This document shows, in pieces, positions 58,250-64,000 of a stretch of DNA of 64,000 nucleotides (within the stretch, counting starts at the first letter, position 1; each line of letters opens with the position of its first letter). Below the pieces are notes generated by a model. That model was not told the origin of the DNA, made no database searches, and saw nothing but the letters and a program-made list of their open reading frames with translations. The stretch spans positions 25,465-89,464 of the forward strand of contig WTPW01002441.1 of the NCBI GenBank assembly GCA_009809945.1, given 5' to 3'. The translations under genes and the position numbers were made by a program. Source of the stretch: Gigaspora margarita (taxonomy: Eukaryota; Glomeromycota; Glomeromycetes; Diversisporales; Gigasporaceae).

Positions 58250-61200
58250 CAGATTCCATGTAATGCAAAATGTAACATTAACTTTGCGTGGCCTAATCTT
58301 AAATGTGAATATAATTCTATTAATTTATAGTAAATTTTAAAAAAAGTCCCCGACTGACTGACCCAAATTTTCAGATTACTGCATAATAAAAATCAATTAG
58401 CATGGCCTAATAGTAGATGTGCATATTATTTTATTAATTTACGGCAAATTTAAATAAAAAAAAATCTGACCGACCGACCCAAAGTTTCAGTTTCCATGTA
58501 AGGCGAGCCAATTTAATTTGGTGGTTTACGTTACATTCCTTTCTCAAAAAGGGGGGAGGGAGACGGAACACATATAGTTTAAAAATTTTTTCCCTATCGG
58601 AAATTATCAGGTACCCCTCGCTTGTCTTTTAAATTCATTTAATTTCTCTTCGGAAAATTTCGGAACTTTGCAATTTCTAATCTTAATTTTACCCGGCATT
58701 AAGTTCTCTGCCAAAATTACCAAAATTATGCATGTATTTCAAAAAAATTTACTAATAGAAAGGGTAATATAAACTACCGAATCGAATTGGTATCGCCACT
58801 GTCTCGCCTAACTGAGATATTGATAACATTGATAACATAATACATTTAAAGTAGCGCCTGACTAAAATTTTGACTTTATGCATGCATGAAGATTGGGTTT
58901 AATTTTGGTCAGGCATTACTTTAGATAAGAGGCTACTTTTGATGCAACAGTACTTTTTGTACCCGATCTCCTTAACTCTGATCAACACTTTGATTCCTGT
59001 GATAACTCTGAACGATCGCATGATCATGTGAGTCATTCGAACTATATTTCGTTTCATCTTTGCTGTTTTCAAATCATTATATATCTCGCCTTTTTATTAA
59101 GCATAAGGGCTCTTTAGAAAGTACATTATACATAGTAAGATTGTAATCGTAACTCGTGATAGACCCAATTTTCAGATTCATGCAAAATAAAAAACAATTG
59201 GAATAGCCTAATAGTAGATGTGCATTTTATTTTATTAATTTACAGAAAATTTTTTAAAAAAAAATCTGACCGACCGACCCAAGGTTTCAGCTTTCAAGTA
59301 AGGCGAGACCAATTTAATTCGGTAGTTTACATTACATTCATTTTTCAAAAAGGGGAGGGAGAACAGAATACATAAAANTAAAAATTTTTCTCTATCAGAA
59401 ATTATCAGGCTCTCCTCGTTTGTCTTTTATGTTCATTTAATTTCTTTTCAGAAAGTTTCGGAACCTTGCATTTACAACCTTAATTCTACCCGGTATTAAG
59501 TTCTCTGGCCAAAATTACTAAAATTATGCATGTCAAAAATATTTATTAATAGAAAGGATAATGTAAACTATCGAATCGAATTGGTCTCGCCTAACTGAGG
59601 TATGGATAACATTGATAATATAATACATTTAAAGTAATGCCTGACTAAAATTTTGACATGAAGATGGGGTATAATTTTGATCAGGCGCTACTTTAGATAA
59701 GGGGTTACTTTAGATGCAACAGTACCTTTTGTACCCGATCTCATTAACTTTGCTCAACACTTTGATTCCTGTGATAACTCTGATCGATTGCATGATCATA
59801 TGAGTCACTCGAATTATATTTTCATTTCATCTTTGCTGTTTTCAAATCATTATATATCTTACCATTTATCTGTATCCTTTTTATTAAGCGGAAGGGCTCT
59901 TCAGAAAGTACGTGATACATAGTAAGATTGTAATCGTAACTCGTGATAGACCCAAATTTTCAGATTCGTGCAAAATAAAAATCAATTAGCATAGCCTAAC
60001 AGTAGATGTGCATATTATTTTATTAATTTACAGCAAATTTTAAAAAAAAATCTGACCGACCGACCGACCCAAGGCTTTAGCTTCCAAGTCAGTAGTTTAC
60101 GTTATATTCCTTTCTCAAAAAGGGGAAGGGAGAACGGAATACATATAANAAAAATTTTTTCTCTATCGAAAATTATCAGGTTCCCTNGCACGTTGATTTA
60201 ATTTTTCTTCGAAAAGTTTCGGAGCTTTGCAATTCTAATCTCAATTCTACCCGGCATTAAGTTCTCTTGCCAAAATTACAAAAATTATGCATGTATTTCA
60301 AAAATATTTACTAATAGAAAGGATAATGTAAACTGTTGAGTCGAATTGGTCTCGCCTAACCGAGATCTAGATAACATTAATAACATTAATTCATTTAAAG
60401 TAGTGCTTGACTAAAATTTTGACTTAATGCATGCATGAAGATGGGTTTAATTTTGGTCGGCGCTACTTTAGATAAGGGCTACTTTAGATGCAACAGTACC
60501 TACCTTTTGTACCCGATCTCATTAACTTTGCTCAATACTTTGATTCCTGTGATAACTCTGATCGATCGCATGATCATATGAGTCACTCGAATTATATTTT
60601 CATTTTGTCTTTGCTGTTTTCAAATCATTATATATCTCACTATTTATCTGTACCCTTTTTATTAAGCGCAATGGCTCTTCAGAAAGTACGTGATATATAG
60701 TAAGATTGTAATCGTAACTCGTGATAGACCCAAATTTTCAGATTTATGCAAAATAAAAATCAATTAGCATAGCCTAACTTAGCTTCCAAGTCAGTAGTTT
60801 ACGTTACATTCTTTTCTCAAAAAGAGGGAGGGAGAACGGAACACATATAACTAAAAATTTTTTCTCTATCAAAAATTATCAGGTTCCCTCGCACGTTGAT
60901 TTAATTTTTCTTCAGAAAGTTTCGGAACTTTGCAATTCTAATCTTAATTCTACCTGGCATTAAGTTCTCTTGCTAAATTTACCAAAATTATGCATGTATT
61001 TCAAAAATATTTACTAATAGAAAGGATAATGTGAACTGTCAAATCGAATTGGTCTTGCTTAACCGAGATATAGATAACATTAATAACATTAATTCATTTA
61101 AAGTAGCACTTGACTAAAATTATAACATAATGCATGCATGAAGATGGGTTTAATTTTGGTCAGCGCTACTTTAAATAAGGGCTACTTTAGATTCAACAGT

Positions 61201-62200
61201 ACTCTTGTACCCGATCCCATTAACTCTGCTCAACACTTTGATTCCTGTGACAACTCTGATCGATCGCATGATCACGTGAGTCACTGGAATTATATTTTCG
61301 TTTCACCTTTGCTGTTTTCAAATCATTATAAATCTCACCATTTATTTGTACCTTTTATATTAAGTGCAAGGGCTCTTCAGAAACTATGTGATACATAGTA
61401 AGATTGTAATTGACCCAAATTTTCAGATTCATGCAAAATAAAAATCAATATATGCATATTATTTTATTAATTTACAGCAAATTTTTTAAAAAAATATCTG
61501 ACTGACCGACCCAAGGTTTGTTTCCATGTAAGGCGAGACCAATTTAATTCTGTAGTTTAAGTTACATTCCTTTCTCAAAAAGGGGGAGGGAGAACGGAAT
61601 ACACATAATTTTAAAATTTTTTCTCTATCGGTTCCCCTCGCTTGTCTTTTACGTCATTTAAGTTCTCTTCGGAAAGTTTTGGAACCTTGCAATTTCTAAT
61701 TTAATTCTACCTGGCATTAAGTTCTCTGGCCAAAATTACCAAAATCATGCAAGTATTTCAAAAATATTTACCAATAGAAAGGGTAATGTAAACTACTAAA
61801 TCGAATTGGTCTCGCCTAACCGAGATATGGATAACATTAAATAACATTAATATATTTAAAATAGAGCTTAACTAAAATTTTGAATTAATGCATACTGAAA
61901 ATGCGGTATAATTTTGGCCAGGTGCTACTTTAGATAAGGGGTTACTTTAGATGCAATGTACCTTTTGTACCCCGATCTCTTTAATTCTGCTCAACACTTT
62001 GATTCCTGTGATAACTCTGATAGATCACATGATTATGTGAGTCACTCGAATTATATTTTCTTTTCGCCTCTGCTTCTGCTGTTTTCAAATCATTATATAT
62101 CTCGCTATTTATTTGTACCATTTTTACTAAGTGCAAGAGCTCTTCAGAAACTACGTGATACATAGTAAAATTGTAACTGTAACTCGTGATAGAAATTATA
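58250..62200. repeat. Tandem array of five ~700-780-bp units
   Basis: The anchor ACTTTGATTCCTGTGA recurs at about 58987, 59759, 60537, 61235 and 61996 (intervals 772, 778, 698 and 761). Each unit has, in order: a CTGACCGACCGACCCAAG block (reduced or lost in some), TTCTCAAAAAGGGGGAGGG, CCGGCATTAAGTTCTCT, GGTCTCGCCTAAC, a small hairpin (TAAAGTAGCGCCTGAC...GGTCAGGCGCTACTTTA), and a segment open on both strands for 60-70 codons. In the minus direction that segment reads EIYNDLKTAK-KRKYNSSDSHDH. The coding strand, if any, cannot be decided. N bases occur in some copies. Confidence 0.85.
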
Positions 62201-62619
62201 ATTCCAACGTGAACTACGTAATTCAACCTTAGCCTAAATTGTTTATTAGAATAGCGAACAAACTTTGTATGAGAATTTTTACAATAACTCATCAAAATAA
62301 TTTCGATGTAAACTTACCCTAAAATGTATTATGTGTCGAATAGGTTTGTAACAGAATTTTTTTTTATAGAAACTATGATAAGAATCATGATAATTCTAAC
62401 ACAACTAACTCTCTTTTTATTGTTAACATTACCGAAATGGCACGCAAGCCTTGTATTTTATATATTCAATAAAAATGTTAAGTATAGTACTTCCATCAGT
62501 GGATCCAATAAAAGAATTTGATTGGTTTGTCAGATCAAATAACCAATCAGATTCTTTGTCGAATTTAATTAAGTGATTTCTAAAAGTAAGAGGAGGGGAG
62601 GATAAAAAGGGAGTAATAC
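62201..62619. other. Spacer between the two tandem arrays
   Basis: No repeat or gene recognised. The 65-codon + frame at 62324-62521 is hydrophobic at its start but has no support. Confidence 0.35.
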
Positions 62620-63770
62620 AAACTACTGAATTAAATTGGTCTGGCCTAATGCAAAATGAAAACTTTACTTTTCATGGTTTAATCTTTGATGTGTACATTA
62701 TTCTATCAATTTACAGTAAATTATTCTATTAATTTACAGTAAATTACAGCTGATTTGAAAATTAGTGGGACATATAATAGTTTTCGTTAATATATTTTTC
62801 AGTCAGTTCAAATATATCGTAACAATATTTTGGTCAAAAATTATATTATCGATATACTAACTGTTATTACCGAAAAAAAGTTCTCGAAATTTGGAAGTTC
62901 ATCACAAAATTTATTATTCCCACTAATTTCCAAATCAGCTATAAAAAAAAAATAATAATAATAAATAAAAATAAAACAAAAAAAATTTACCTACTCAAAT
63001 TTTTAGATTCCATGTAATGCAAAATAAAAAATGTGAACGTTATTCTATTAATTTACAGTAAATTAAAAAAAATTCCGACTGACTGACCCAAATTTTCGGT
63101 TTCCATGTAATGCAAAACGAAAAATCAACTTTGTGTGGCCTAATCTTAGATGTGAACATTATTCTATTAATTTACAGTAAATTAAAAAAAAAAGAAAAAG
63201 AAAGTTTGACTAACTGACCCAAAAGTTTACAGATTACATGTAATGCAAAACGAAAATCAACTTTGCATGGCCTAATTTTGGATATAAACTTTGTTTTATC
63301 GATTTACAATAAATTAAAAAAAAAGAAAAAAAGATCGACCGACCGACCCATGTTTTTCAGATTCTTTGCAATGCAGACCGAAAAATCAACTTTGCATGCC
63401 TAATCTTAGATGTGAACATTATCCTATAATTTGGGTAATTAAAAAAAAAATCTGTCGACTGACCCATTTTAAGTTTCTATGTAATGCAAATTGAAAAGCA
63501 TAGCCTAATCTTAGATGTGAACATTATTTTATTAATTTAACAGTAAATCAAAAAAAAGGAAAAAATTCAACTGAACGACTCAAGTTTTTAGATTCCATGT
63601 AATGCAAAACGAAAAATCACTTTGCGCAGCCTAATTTTAGATGTAAACATTATTTTATTAAATTGCAGTAAAATTAAAAAAAAAAATAATAATAAAAAAA
63701 ATCTGATCGACTGACCCAAGTTTTCAGATTTCATGTAAAACGAAAAATCAACTTCGCGTGGCCTATATCC
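62620..63770. repeat. Satellite of ~95-135-bp units
   Basis: GTAATGCAAAACGAAAAATC-like starts occur near 62649, 63015, 63109, 63240, 63369, 63480, 63600 and 63734. Each is followed by AACTTTGCATGGCCTAATC, TAGATGTGAACATTATTC, TATTAATTTACAGTAAATTA, an A-run, and GACTGACCCAA(A/G)TTTTCAG. Single copies also occur inside the 58-62 kb array and near 25.6-26.0 kb. Confidence 0.85.
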
Positions 63771-64000
63771 TCTTGAAAACAAATGAAATGCCAAATTCAT
63801 GTTTGTAATATAATTTATAGATCGATTACAAATCATAAATTATATAATCATTAAATCCCGCGCACTGTCCATGTTTTCATAGATTTCGCTGATATGACAT
63901 ATTGCACATGTCCTGGACTTACCTAATCAATTCAAGAATAAAAGACCAAACCAATTAGGTGCAGATTATGTCAATCCAAATATGCATTATTTCAATTACA
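63771..64000. other. Window end, nothing recognised
   Basis: Short remaining sequence without repeat or gene features. Confidence 0.4.

Noticed and set aside
60488-62165. Plus-strand frames reading CDNSDRSHDH in each array unit as real genes
   Set aside because: Equally open on the minus strand, with variable starts; reported only as part of the array.
62620-63770. CRISPR-like array
   Set aside because: Units are degenerate tandem repeats without constant repeat plus unique spacers, and the DNA is eukaryotic.

Overview
The window is very AT-rich eukaryotic DNA. Genes have short GT-AG introns (three of 81-83 bases), protein genes are few and divergent, and nested repeats fill most of the rest. 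A BTB-BACK-TPR protein, a secreted ML-domain protein, a secreted pepsin-like protein and the retrotransposon style together suggest a Glomeromycotina fungus (arbuscular mycorrhizal, Rhizophagus/Gigaspora type). That assignment is inference from family resemblance, not a database result.

Genes. From 1 to about 10 kb: the 3' part of a pepsin-fold gene on the + strand (1-2036, five exons) whose second catalytic Asp motif cannot be found; a single-exon secreted ML-domain protein on the - strand (3935-4609); and a - strand BTB-BACK-TPR gene (6883-9456) with one clear intron and three frame breaks. Its TPR region is an exact-period 612-bp tandem duplication of six TPRs. A small single-pass membrane protein is spliced together near 19.6-20.2 kb. 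I find no other convincing host gene.

From 10 to 39 kb there are many short non-coding inverted-repeat elements. Many have readable target-site duplications (TSDs): 8 bp (hAT type), TA, and one of 10 bp. Several are nested inside large palindromes, so the undisturbed arm of the palindrome shows the empty site. Two hairpin families recur: a ~110-bp hairpin with edges like GATCCAGTGGTC, and a GATATC-edged hairpin with T-rich/A-rich arms. Arm sequence differs between copies while pairing within each copy is kept.

From 39 to 57 kb is a five-level nest. A foldback element (about 39255-57000) holds a ~6-kb LINE on the - strand (endonuclease, reverse transcriptase, RNase H; 40120-56212 with its insertions). 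The LINE was interrupted by a 5'-truncated poly-A retroposon, by a 7.5-kb DDE transposon with a decayed transposase (which itself contains a tandem duplication carrying another small element), by a 1.4-kb hairpin array with a perfect 8-bp TSD, and by a hAT-type element.

From 58 to 64 kb there is a tandem array of five ~700-780-bp units, then a satellite of ~95-135-bp units. Scattered N bases lie near 36-37, 43, 53-56 and 59-60 kb, so some frame breaks could be sequence errors.
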